The translations under genes and the position numbers were made by a program. The notes under the pieces were generated by a model. The model saw only the letters and a list, made by a program, of their open reading frames with translations, did not search any database and had not been told where the DNA came from. DNA of 24,562 nt from assembly GCA_003427395.1 (NCBI GenBank), contig BFEA01000152.1:330614-355175 (forward strand), given 5' to 3'. The stretch comes from Chara braunii (taxonomy: Eukaryota > Streptophyta > Charophyceae > Charales > Characeae). Shown one piece after another: positions 1 through 9,780 of this stretch. How positions within the stretch are numbered: the stretch's first letter is position 1; each line of letters begins with the position of its first letter.

Positions 1-182
1 CCCCGCCGCGCCTGTTTGTTTCAGGCTGTTACCTTTCATTTTGGTCGTCGTTTTTTTTTTGTTTTTTTTTGGGTCCTGTTTTTTTGGGACTACCGGTCGC
101 ACGTCGGTGGGTACCCTGCGCGAGGCGGCGCGTTAACAGCCGCGTCGATTTCTTCAAGAAGGGATAGGTAATGGTGGTTTAA
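1..182 (+). mobile_element. TIR-family element, right part (left part outside window)
   Basis: The end at 173-182 (GGTGGTTTAA) matches the right terminus of complete copies near 12.1 and 19.7 kb. Inside, a CATTTTGGTC word and GGCGCGTTAAC match interior words of the copy at 12097-12296. The left end lies before the window. It is interrupted by T-rich runs. It has no coding capacity, so it is a non-autonomous element or relic. Confidence 0.5.
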
Positions 183-219
183 AAAAAAAAGGCGTAACTT
201 TTACTCAGTCACGAAAACA

Positions 220-350
220 GTTTGAAAATGCACTTCGTGCAATCCCGCGAACACAGCGCAACCCCACGTGACCCCACCCGACCCAAAACCTAGGTTATAT
301 GCATTCACCATTTTTTACTGGCGCTTTTGCCTTCAAGTGCATTTTCAAAC
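220..350. repeat. Fold-back: perfect 16-bp inverted repeat
   Basis: GTTTGAAAATGCACTT at 220-235 is the exact reverse complement of 335-350, with 99 bp between. Outside the arms a related word, GGCGTAA followed by a T-rich stretch, occurs at about 191 and 367 in direct orientation. This looks like a small MITE-like fold-back. No target duplication is clear. Confidence 0.5.
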
Positions 351-1034
351 TCAAACCCTGACTGCGGCGTAATTTTATTTAAAAAAAAAAAAAAAAACAG
401 ATCAACTGATGTATAGACTTTGTTGGAAAACGACATAAGCATACAGGACATGATTGTGCTTGCTAGGGGAAGGTGCTCATAGGTTAAACCTCGATCATAT
501 GGCCATTAGACACTGCTTAGGCTAGCTCCGAGCTGGGAACTCTAGGCACCGACTTTTGTTGGAGATGGACACTCTTGGGTCTACTCACACGGTGGGTAGT
601 AATAGACTCACGACTAGCTCCTGAAGTACCCGTACAACAAAGTTTCCGCAACGATACCTTGACCAGGGCTGGAACATAGAGAAGGGGCAGGTGGGGGCTT
701 CTGAGGGATTCATCCGTATAATGGAATGACTGATCACCGACGACGACTGTCATATGTCTACTATCAAACCTCTACAACAACGACAATAAGAACAACAACC
801 GGTAACAACAACAACAACAACAACACTACAAAAAAAATATTTTTCAAAATTTTCCTGATTCTTTTTTCCCCACTCCCGCACTCTCTCCCTCATGAGACCC
901 CTCCCTTCCACCTCTCGATATTTCCTGGTGCAGCCCCACCTCCTTCCATCCTACCTTACTCGAGGACTATCTTCCTATACCGAAGCAATCTGGCCAAACC
1001 GGAGAGTGCGCGTGGGCACCAGCACTGAAGGAGT
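351..1034. other. No gene seen; A tract, AAC microsatellite, pyrimidine-rich stretch
   Basis: Contains an A tract near 381-397, an AAC microsatellite at about 803-825, and a T/C-rich stretch at about 838-930. Short open frames here do not resemble any protein I know and overlap low-complexity sequence. Confidence 0.5.
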
Positions 1035-1127
1035 CATCTCCAAGACTCCAACAAACACCAAACTCAGCACACTCGAACCTTGACAAAAAGTAAAACAGGG
1101 CTAAAAAAAAAAAAAAAAAAAAAAAAA
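1035..1127 (+). repeat. Dispersed repeat copy ending in a 25-A tract
   Basis: Positions 1035-1098 match the reverse complement of 15119-15180; shared words include ATCTCCAAGAC, CAACAAACACCAAACT and a following AAAAARTAAAACAG. Here the segment is followed by 25 A residues (1103-1127), as expected of a retroposed 3' end. The source element is not recognised. Confidence 0.5.
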
Positions 1128-1474
1128 CCTGAAAAAAATTATTCCCAAATGCACTTTTCGGTGCTGGGGGGTCCCTGTGTACCGCTTGTATTCCCTGGCG
1201 CACCCCTATTCCCCCTGTCCTACCCTAGTATTAACCACGCAGGACCATCACCCATCACCGTCTTGGCGGGGTGACCTGACCAGACAGCGGTCGCAGGCAC
1301 CCGGGCTAAGTAGGGACCCCTGCTCACCCCTGCTAGCCCAGGTTTGTAGGTTGAAGCAGAGTTGTACGAGCCTGTTGCACAGGTACTTCGGGAGCTATAT
1401 ATGAGCATGCTACTACTGTGACAGATCTTTAAAAGGGGGTTCAAAGGATTCCCATCTAGCCCAGCCGCCTCTGG

Positions 1475-1596
1475 TATCCTAGTTGATAGCCTAGTCAATA
1501 GGCTAATCCATATGTGAATTCATAGCCTTATTTAGTTCACAGTTTGAGTTGATAAATAAGTTGATATCCTAAGCGATAGCCTAGTTGATAGGCAAG
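1475..1596. repeat. Two copies of a ~32-bp direct repeat
   Basis: Copies at 1475-1506 and 1565-1596 (period 90) share TATCCTA, GATAGCCTAGT and ATAGGC. Within each copy GCCTA and TAGGC form a short palindrome. No function is apparent. Confidence 0.5.
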
Positions 1597-1648
1597 TTGT
1601 AATTTGAGACAAAGAGTTGGAGAGACTCCGTTCCCTCATATGATGTAG

Positions 1649-1936
1649 GGTGACAGCTACACCAGCCATAAAATTTGGATCCTGGATAAATATGCGGAAC
1701 CCGTTCCGGCACCCTGATAAGTCTATACTAAGGTGACAGCTACGCCATTCACACAACTAGGACCCTGGACCGATACTTGGAGCCCGTTTCAGCACCCCAA
1801 TAAGTCTGTACTAAGGTAGCAATAATGCCCGCCACAGTTGCACCTCCCCAAATTCGGCCACAACTGAAACCAGAGGGTTTGAACCTACGACCAATGGATT
1901 AACGGTCGACCGATCTACCGCTGAGTTACTGCGGAA
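1649..1936 (-). mobile_element. tRNA-Asn-headed SINE-like retroposon with 83-bp repeated body
   Basis: Read on the minus strand, a tRNA-like head (1936 to about 1865) is followed by a body in which an 83-bp unit occurs about 2.4 times: GGTGACAGCTAC at about 1649 and 1732, and a decayed third copy from about 1815. Each unit has a middle near GGAACCCGTTCC / GGAGCCCGTTTC and ends near AAGTCTRTACTAA. A Pol III-type promoter followed by an unrelated body is the layout of a tRNA-derived SINE. It could also be a tRNA pseudogene lying by chance next to a minisatellite. Confidence 0.5.
1865..1936 (-). pseudogene. Degenerate tRNA-Asn(GTT)-like sequence
   Basis: The minus strand carries an A-box-like TAACTCAGCGG, an anticodon loop CCGTTAA containing GTT, the stretch TTGGTCGTAGG and a B box GGTTCAAACCC. 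The order and spacing resemble organelle-type tRNA-Asn (GUU). The T stem and acceptor stem do not pair well and the anticodon stem has a mismatch, so it is not a working tRNA gene. It serves either as the head of the adjacent retroposon or is a transferred organelle tRNA relic. Confidence 0.55.
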
Positions 1937-2590
1937 GGCTAATTCTCCTCTATTAAGATTAAACCCCTCATACCCGATTCTATGTTATATTCATGAAGGA
2001 CAAAAAACAAAGCAGAAAAGTGAAATAGCAACAAAAATAATTCAACTTTCAAAAGTTGTTAATCGAACCTTTTGGTTCTCTCCATTGTGATGAGAATAAT
2101 GTGTTTGACTCTTTATCTTTCTTGCACACATCATTCATACGGGTCGTACCTAAGTTCTTACAGGTGACTGTAATGAATATGGTGAAGGCAAGACTTAGCG
2201 AACTGAAACATTTAAGTAGTTAAAGGAAAGCACATCAACCAAGATTCCGTTAGTAGTGGCAAGCGAACGTGGATTAGGCTCTAGATACCATCCAAAAAAA
2301 ATTAAAAATATTGGAAAGGCTAAACCCCAACATACAGCAACCATGGACTAAACCCTTGGGCGGTACAGGCAGTACAGGCAGTGTCTGTAGTCCTTATTAT
2401 CCACCGACCCAAGGGGGGTGTTTCATAGAGGGAGCAGGATTTCACCCCGAACGTTTCACAAAAGCAGTAAAATTTAATGACTTCCCAATGGTTGGGATAA
2501 CGTGAAGCCTCAAAACATCCCAGAGAACCTGGTAGTCTGATCGACGATTGGTAGCCTCAATGTCGTTTCGTGATTATAACACGGGGGAAG
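1937..2590. other. No gene or repeat recognised
   Basis: AT-rich single-copy-looking DNA with only short, unrecognised open frames. A short CAGTACAGG duplication lies near 2364. Confidence 0.4.
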
Positions 2591-2711
2591 TGGTGGTGTA
2601 AACCACCAATTGGTAAACCATTTTTCCAAAGTTGCAGTTAACTTGTTGCTGCAACTTCCAAAGTTTGACCTCCAAAGTAAAATGACTGGTTGCATCAACT
2701 AAAAGGAGGTC
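2591..2711. repeat. Cluster of three short perfect inverted repeats
   Basis: Three separate hairpins are visible: TGGTGG 2591-2596 with CCACCA 2603-2608; GTTGCAG 2631-2637 with CTGCAAC 2649-2655; and GACCTCC 2667-2673 with GGAGGTC 2705-2711. TTCCAAAG or TCCAAAG recurs three times between them. The segment lies just before a CGTTTTTCTTTGGCGCGC word resembling the TIR family interior, so it may be a decayed copy of that family. Confidence 0.45.
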
Positions 2712-4527
2712 TGCACCGGTTTAAATTCGTTTTTCTTTGGCGCGCTGTCGAGATGGTTCTACAAAGGGGACCATCCCGACCACATCACGCATGATTTTGT
2801 TGGACTTTGTCGCAGAGCGTTGCCGCTTCGGCGGAGTGCGCTTGCCATACCTCTCGTGAACCCCTATGACAGAATAGAGCCACACGAGGTACAACTTTCC
2901 TCCACCCATGGGAGTTGTCACCATCCCTCATGTGGACGTATCCCCGCCACGCTACCGAACCATGAGTGAAAAGTTTTCGTGGACGATCACAGAGGTGACC
3001 CGACCAAGGGCATTTCTCGTTCGCTATAACATAGAAGGTACGCGCATTTAACCCCTGAATCGAGCATGTGCGCAAATCATTATTCAATGCGTTGATCTCC
3101 CGAACGTGATCTGACGCCGGTCAACTAGGACGACCAAGTGTAACCACGCGATACACTTTGTAAAATAAAATCACGCTTCATATGTAAATCACGCCTAGTC
3201 TCTTATTCACATTCAACCCATAACCTTTGCGCGACAGAATATACGGGAAACACGTGCGAGTCTTTCAATAAATATCACGGCGGCGTGGGCCTTATCGTAT
3301 AGACTACTCGAGCATGAATTCTCAAGCAGTCGCAATTATCACATACTACGTGATACCCATAGTTATGCGGCCCTCAACGATTTCAAGGGTCGCTTTCAAC
3401 TCTCATACATTCATGAATTACATGTAATATACTTGTGGGGGCGAAAGTCTAGGATGAATCTATTATATTATTATCTGATGGTAATTCTCTATATCTACTC
3501 TTCGTTGCTAATTTTATTATGTATGATATTAATCCATATAGAATTGGACACTAAAGAAAAAGCTCGAATCGAGTGGAGAGTGATATAGGTAATGAAATTA
3601 ATAAGAAATTAAACTCATTTATTGAATATAGGGTCGCCTGTTATTCATTCATTCCGCCGATTAGGCGAGGCTACGATGCATTTTTTTCTTTCTCTTTTCT
3701 TTTTTTGTTTGTTTATTTTCTCTAATCTAAGGCGCCTCTCGAAAGGTTAATCTTTTGGCGCTAGATAATTGCGAATGCGATTTGGAGACCTGCCCTCTTC
3801 TACATACTGTTGGGAGCCCTTGTAACAACCAAACACCTCTAACACTAAAAATGGGGCTCCATGTTTGGAGGCCTTCGGGCAGGTCGAAGAATTAGACTTT
3901 GATAGCAGCCACAGACACCAACATCCAACCATAAAATTATAATAAGCAAAATTTAAGGATTTTTTTTTTTTTCTCTCACTTCAAATCCGCTCAACCCTCG
4001 TGCGTGGTCAAAATAAAGTGCGCGAATGCAACATGTAGACATAGTGGGTTACTTGGCAAAAAACGATCACTCTCACAATCGTAGTATGATTTCCCTCCAG
4101 ATATAGGAGTAATCGCAGGTAAGGTCAAATCCTGACTTCAAATCATAAGACATATCTACAATCACATGCAAATTTACCACCGACATGCCACACACGGCGT
4201 GCGATCAATTTCAACCATTCTTTGGGCACACACCTCCTTGCCTCGTTCACACAATCCCCAACCTTTATCCAACCTTTCAGAAAATCCCTTTTTTAAATGA
4301 CCATTTAATAAAAATTTGGGAAAAAGAACAAAGAAACACTTTAACCCACAGGGGCTACGACCTTAGATCGAGTCGTAAGGGTGAAATGAAGTTAAGTCGT
4401 AAACCGACTTGTTATCAAAGGATAACAAAAGATGATCCTCGTGGAATCAGGCTGAAACTGGTAAGTCTTGAATTAGCTGAATGAAAACCTGTAGCATAAC
4501 ACAAGTTAAAATCCAACCTATATTTTT
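2712..4527. other. ~1.8 kb without recognised features
   Basis: AT-rich DNA with a T/C-rich run at about 3681-3720 and a T run at about 3960-3973. A 99-codon open frame on the plus strand (4185-4484) is of ordinary composition but resembles nothing I know and shows no supporting context; I do not call it a gene. Confidence 0.4.
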
Positions 4528-5640
4528 GTGAGTCTGAAATAATTATATATTTCTACCATATCTATGATACTCATCTGAAGATATCAATAATGTCGACAAC
4601 ATCTCCCCTAAAAAAGGTGAGTCTGAAATAATTATATTTCTACCTTATCTATGATACTCATCTGAAGATATCAAAAATGTCGGCAACATATTTTCCCTAA
4701 ACAAGGATAAATTGCCTAACAAAAAATTGAGGTCCTAAGCCTGCGTACCACGACGAACGTGCTCGCTCCCCTTCACGTGCGCGTTCGCACGAACAGCTCG
4801 CGAACATGTTCGGACGAACATATATTTTTTTTCGTAAAAAATATATATGTATATATTTTGTTTTGGTTTTTGATTTTTAACTCATGATTGGCTACGAATT
4901 TGAACATGACTCCAAGACAAAAGTTGTTTGTATTGTTATTTTACATAACATATATATTTTTTAGATTTTTCTGAGAACATTTGTTTTTTTTCGTCTTTTA
5001 ACATTTTTTATGTTCTCGTTCGGAGGGTTTTTGGCGCTTCTTCGCGTTCGCCTCCGAACGTGAACATGGTGCTACGTAGCCTAAAACATTCAAACTCCCA
5101 TATATTTCAAAAAATTTCAGCAACGCTTCCTGTAGGAAACGCGCCTTTACATAATTTTTATATAAAACAAAAAATAAAATAATAAAAAAACATATAAACT
5201 CAAAAGACCAAAATTTTATCTAACTCATCGAATTAGTAAAAATTTGGCATCACTTCCCCTAAAAAAGTATTATCCCAAAATTCATACTAATACAGATTTC
5301 ACGTCGGATAAAATTTTATAACTTTACGCAGAAGAATATGCCTAACTCCTTAAATTAGTAAAAAATTAAGCAATATTTCCATTATAAAAAGTAAATAGTC
5401 AAATTATTACTAATCCAAACATGAGTAAGACTATTTTACTATGTAAAGTGTGAAAAATAATTCAACTCCTTAGATTTTGTGTCAATTTGGACATATATTT
5501 TTTTTACTATGTAAAGTCGAAAAAACAATATAGCTTCATTGATCTTCTATCAATCTAGACAAAATTTTCTTTAAGGAAAGTGATATCCCAATTCATATAA
5601 ATCTACGTTATAAAAAATGAAATATGCATAAATCAACCTA
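4528..5640 (+). repeat. Degenerate tandem array, about seven units of ~90-130 bp
   Basis: The first two units (4528-4616, 4617-4705) are 89 bp apart and clearly related: GTGAGTCTGAAATAATTATA, then GATACTCATCTGAAGATATC. Further units, recognised by AACTC-(A/T-rich)-TTAGTAAAAATTTGGCA-like sequence, begin near 5093, 5223, 5345, 5465 and 5533 with increasing divergence. The jump from unit 2 to unit 3 is explained by a 341-bp insertion at 4739-5079. No reading frame persists through the units. Confidence 0.5.
4734..5084. mobile_element. MITE-like fold-back element with 5-bp target duplication
   Basis: Imperfect terminal inverted repeats: left end GCCTGCGTACCACGACGAAC; the reverse complement of the right end reads CTACGTAGCACCATGTTCAC. 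Both subterminal regions are rich in CGAAC/GTTCG words and the middle is AT-rich. CCTAA occurs immediately outside both ends (4734-4738 and 5080-5084). Removing 4739-5079 plus one CCTAA restores roughly 80-bp spacing in the host tandem array, which supports a real insertion. The superfamily is uncertain; it has no coding capacity. Confidence 0.55.
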
Positions 5641-5855
5641 CCTCCTATCGCTCTAGCATATGGCGAGCACTAAAGCAACTACCTATACTAAAAACCAAGA
5701 CTTTGAATGAAGTAAAGTTCATACTCATCCACATGCAAGTCAATACCACAATGGTTACGTACTTTCGCCAAATCCTCAAGTTATTTTTTACATAAATAGT
5801 TTATTAACTCTCAATTAAAAAAACCCAACACCCTAGTTAACATATGACATAAAAA

Positions 5856-6640
5856 GGTTAAACTCAACCGAAGCCACATTGCTTAACCTCAGTCTCTGTA
5901 TACATAATAAGGCACAACTTGAACTACTTTTCTCTTCTTTAGGCAGTTAGCTATACCAAACCGAAGCCACGTTATCTAGCGTTATTAAGCGTTTAATATC
6001 AAAGTTATAATATTTTTTTGAACCTTTAATCTTTGAAGACTAAGACTGAGTCAAACCAAAGCCACATTGCTCGGTCCACATTTGGTTATCATATTCTTAG
6101 TTAACTACTCTGTTGTAAAAAATCATATTTTCAAGTTTTATTATGTGCATGACCTTTGATTAAGTCAAGCCGAAACCACATTTTTTAGTCATCAATCAAA
6201 ACCTCCCTAAAAAGAAAAACAAGTAATTGGGTTGACCAAAACCACATTACCCAACTCTTAATCCCCTTTCAACATGCAAATCACCATAAACCAGTAATCA
6301 TACCTGATCGAGGCCACATTGTCGGGTTGAGGTAAAAAATAGAACAACAGAGTTTAGTTAGTTGGACCAAACCGAAGTTACTTTGCCTGGATGCACGAAT
6401 AACAACTTACAGAGGTACAACAATTAGACCCGATTGAAAACATATTGTCTGATTGCCAAGAAGACAAGACAATACAACAACCAGGCCTGACCGAAGTCAT
6501 AATGGTTAGTTGCGAAAAAAATCAACTAACAAATACTACAACAACTTAAACCTGACTGAAGCCACATCGTGTATTTGCACAGTAAACAAAATAAAACGAA
6601 GTGGTCGAACCAAACCGAAGTCACATTGCCTGATCATGTG
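5856..6640 (+). repeat. Array of 11 spaced motifs (core CCGAAGCCACATTG), mostly within variable-stem hairpins
   Basis: The core, CCGAAGCCACATTG or a close variant, occurs near 5868, 5961, 6055, 6170, 6235, 6308, 6372, 6434, 6491, 6556 and 6615. Spacing falls from about 93-115 bp to 57-73 bp. Flanks differ between copies but often pair with each other: GGTTAA/TTAACC (5856/5883), GACTGAG/CTCGGTC (6044/6070), GATTAAG/TTTAGTC (6158/6184), TTGGGT/ACCCAA (6227/6249), ACCTGAT/GTCGGGT (6302/6321), CAATTAGAC/GTCTGATTG (6421/6447), GTGGTC/GATCAT (6601/6632). Non-Watson-Crick positions are mostly G-T, tolerable as G-U if the plus strand is transcribed. No open frame crosses the array. I do not recognise the family. 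Confidence 0.65.
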
Positions 6641-7049
6641 ATCCCCAAACAACGGAAACAAACCACGTTTCTCCCAACTTCGCTCAGTTCATCCCTTTCT
6701 GTCTGATTTCAAATAAGATAAAGCAGATGAATTTCAAACACGCATTCCCTTTACTTAATCTTAATTAAGTAATGAAAAAGGTAAACGAAACCGGTAGGGA
6801 TGCATATATATATATATCAGTTAAACTAGAGAGATATACTTGATTGGGGTATGGTGGTTCATACAGAGCAGCAAAGATGTACCTCACAATTCTCTGCCTC
6901 CATAACTCCTCCCGAATCCCGACAGGTCTCTCAAAATTGGGGTGAACCTCCCACAAGGTCTTGCTACCGTATTGTGGGTTGCAATCCACCCACCTTCCTC
7001 CCCGAACCATATAATAAGAAAGAGCAAATATCAATATAAATTCTGAGAA

Positions 7050-7124
7050 GAGCCATATGAGGCGAAAGTCTCACGTATGGTTCGGAAGCCGAGCCATATC
7101 AGCAATGAGATGGTTTAGGTTAAC
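7050..7124 (+). pseudogene. Mitochondrial group II intron 3' end (domains V and VI)
   Basis: Positions 7050-7083 form the 34-nt domain V hairpin: GAGCCATATGAGG, loop CGAAAG, then TCTCACGTATGGTTC. This is very close to plant mitochondrial group II introns. Relative to the usual GAGCCGTA.../...TACGGTTC stem it carries A and T at the paired positions, keeping the pair. Domain VI-like sequence and the intron 3' end follow up to about 7124. Intron sequence probably extends upstream, but I cannot place its boundary. Confidence 0.7.
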
Positions 7125-7275
7125 AATCGCTTTTTTAGTCTTCATTACTTACTTCCTTTTATAATTGCAGGTGCTAGTATTCTTCATATTGCTCCTTTAC
7201 ATCAATATGGTTCCAATAATCCATTGGGCATAAACTCTTCTGTAGATAAAATAGCTTTTTATCCCTATTTTTACG
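7125..7275 (+). pseudogene. cob: Exon of mitochondrial cytochrome b (cob), nuclear-transferred fragment
   Basis: In one frame the segment reads [20 protein letters not shown], then [18 protein letters not shown] and later [10 protein letters not shown], which is the plant cytochrome b core. Two histidines 14 residues apart (SLHYLLP and SILHIAP) correspond to the second pair of haem ligands, and [10 protein letters not shown] is a family hallmark. About 50 codons are present with no stop or frameshift, so transfer is recent or the reading frame survived by chance. The exon ends at TACG, immediately before GTGCG, a group II intron start. Only one exon is present, so this is a mitochondrial insertion (NUMT), not a gene. 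The exact 5' boundary, 7120-7125, is uncertain. Confidence 0.85.
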
Positions 7276-7780
7276 GTGCGCCGTCTCAGAGTAAGATGGG
7301 CAGAAGAAGGGGTTTAAAACTCTCGAGATACACGGAGCCAACTCAACCCCGGTGAGAGAGCCTTGGTATCTGGACGTGTGTCTGAGGGCCCCTCGCACTG
7401 CTTGATTAAGGTTTGTTCAGTTCGACGGACTGCTCATTGACATTGGAGTTATTTTTTTGCAATGGTCCTGGTTACTATATTCCTTGCTGTGCAGGATATC
7501 TACATCTGTTGGGACCTTGGACATGGGTTTTGCTCCGCTATTGCGATTGTCGCAGTTTGAGTGGGCTACTGAGCACGACAAACTGCTGTTACTAATGACT
7601 TGAGACTGTGGGAAGTGGAATCGTGGTGCCGCTATCCTACTGAGCATTCTATGTTGTTGTTACCATTGAAACCAAAGTATTATGGAGTTTTTGCACTATC
7701 AACAAAGTCGTCAGTGGGATGATAGTGATAAAACGTGGTGGGAAGAAGATCGCATACCCCGTTCCACTACTCATTAATCT
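7276..7780 (+). pseudogene. 5' part of a second mitochondrial group II intron
   Basis: Starts with GTGCGCCGTCTC directly after the cob exon, in agreement with the GUGYG group II 5' consensus. Sequence such as CAACCCCGGTGAGAGAGCC and GACTGTGGGAAGTGGAATCG has the look of plant mitochondrial intron domain I. The 3' limit of the mitochondrial segment is not visible to me; 7780 is a guess based on changing composition. No domain V is seen downstream, so the intron is truncated. Confidence 0.6.
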
Positions 7781-7889
7781 GCAAATATGTTATTAAAATC
7801 CCTCGCTAGAACCTGGGCAACTACATTGCTGCTCCCTTTTGCAAAAAAGAGGAATGATACGAAATTGCTTTGTTGTCAACGCGTGTATA

Positions 7890-8025
7890 CCGCCTAACCT
7901 TGGCTCCAGAGCTCGCCAAATATGCAATTTCCCCCTAGACCTCGGACGATACACTACCAATTTCCTTCTCCAATTCGGGTAAATGCGCACCTTGGCCCCG
8001 TAGCTAGACTCCCGATTCATCCCGC
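7890..8025 (-). repeat. Dispersed repeat copy (related to 8800-8925)
   Basis: On the minus strand, AGCTAYGGKGCCAA is followed by GTGTATCnnCC, as in the copy at 8800-8925. A second AGCTCTGGAGCCAAGGT lies further along the same strand near 7900. Both copies happen to keep an open frame with SYGAK near the start and VVY in the middle. I recognise no protein family. Confidence 0.35.
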
Positions 8026-8042
8026 ATCACCAGTTCTATGAG

Positions 8043-9224
<1,182 letters not shown>

Positions 9225-9313
9225 CTACTTCAAATTTATATATATCATCCTTGCGCAGGGGCTATGCTAAACTTCTATGTATCATTCCAATTTTAACGGA
9301 TGTCCCGAAGGAC
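9225..9313 (-). pseudogene. U6 snRNA-like sequence, nearly full length, in copy B
   Basis: The minus strand starts GTCCTTCGGGAC (5' stem-loop) and continues CATCCGTTAAAATTGG, then ATGATACATAGAAG. The ACAGAGA box has become ACATAGA. GCATAGCCCCTGCGCAAGGA then aligns with the catalytic AGC and internal stem-loop region. The 3' end diverges after TATATATAAATTTGAAG. The altered ACAGAGA box argues against function. Confidence 0.8.
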
Positions 9314-9485
9314 AGAGGCCGGGCCGCAGCCTTGAGACATCATCATCACATGGACCGGCCCGAAGGTGTGTCAAGATCTGAAGTATTTGACTCCTCTGCT
9401 TCACCTGCTACGAGTGGAGTTCCAACTCAGGTCTGCATTTCAATCAGTTCGTGGGTGTACCAACTAACTAAGAGCCACTAGTTTC
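9225..9485 (-). mobile_element. Composite tRNA-like + U6 snRNA-like unit, copy B
   Basis: On the minus strand the unit begins with a weakened tRNA-like head (about 9478-9415: TTAGTTAGTTGGTA, then GAGTTGGAACTCC). About 100 bp of body with GATGATGATGTCTCAAGG follows, then a U6-like segment from 9313 to about 9225: GTCCTTCGGGACATCCGTTA, AAATTGGAATGATACATAG, TTTAGCATAGCCCCTGCGC, AAGGATGA. Order and spacing match copy A next to it. The U6 part lacks plant U6 promoter elements immediately upstream and carries substitutions, so it is not a working U6 gene. Confidence 0.65.
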
Positions 9486-9745
9486 ATCACCGGGCGCAGA
9501 GCCCAAACGCAAGGGCCATGTCAATCTTCTCTGTATCGTCCCTATTTTAGCGGATGTTTTGAAGGACAACACCACAAGCAACGCCCCTGAGATATCTTCA
9601 TTGAACTGACATACCCAGGGTAATCCAGAATTTATAGCATTTTAGCCATCTGCTGTCAGTGCAGTCTGAACTCGGTCTGCATTAACAAAAGTTCAGGAGG
9701 TACCAACTGAGCTAGGTCTGTTGATATCAAGACCGGCCTCGACAT
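9486..9745 (-). mobile_element. Composite tRNA-like + U6 snRNA-like unit, copy A
   Basis: On the minus strand, about 9722-9660 carries a good A box (TAGCTCAGTTGG) and a B-box-like GAGTTCAGACTGC in tRNA order. A body containing GAAGATATCTCAGGGGCG follows, then a U6-like stretch from 9570 to about 9509: GTCCTTCAAAACATCCGC, TAAAATAGGGACGATACAG, AGAAGATTGACATGGCCC. Head starts are about 244 bp apart and U6 starts about 257 bp apart between the two copies, so they form a head-to-tail dimer. Confidence 0.65.
9509..9570 (-). pseudogene. U6 snRNA-like sequence (truncated) in copy A
   Basis: GACGATACAGAGAAGATT matches the U6 ACAGAGA-box region with its flanks. The preceding CATCCGCTAAAATAGG corresponds to the U6 region after the 5' stem-loop. 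The 5' stem-loop itself is damaged (TTCAAAAC) and similarity stops at CCCTTGCG, before the internal stem-loop is complete. It is a pseudogene fragment. Confidence 0.75.
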
Positions 9746-9780
9746 CGACACCGGGTCCATGTCCCAAAAGTTGGATAAAT

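Noticed and set aside
1865-1936. Functional tRNA-Asn gene
   Set aside because: T stem and acceptor stem do not pair.
4185-4484. 99-codon plus-strand open frame of ordinary composition
   Set aside because: No recognisable motif, family resemblance or conserved context; a frame of this length is expected by chance in a window of this size.
5856-6640. CRISPR-like appearance (repeats with unique spacers)
   Set aside because: The cores are short and diverged, spacing is uneven, and the surroundings are plant-like nuclear DNA; the flanking sequences pair with each other rather than acting as independent spacers.
9225-9313. Functional U6 snRNA gene
   Set aside because: The ACAGAGA box is altered, the 3' end is diverged, and no TATA or upstream sequence element is seen at the expected distance.
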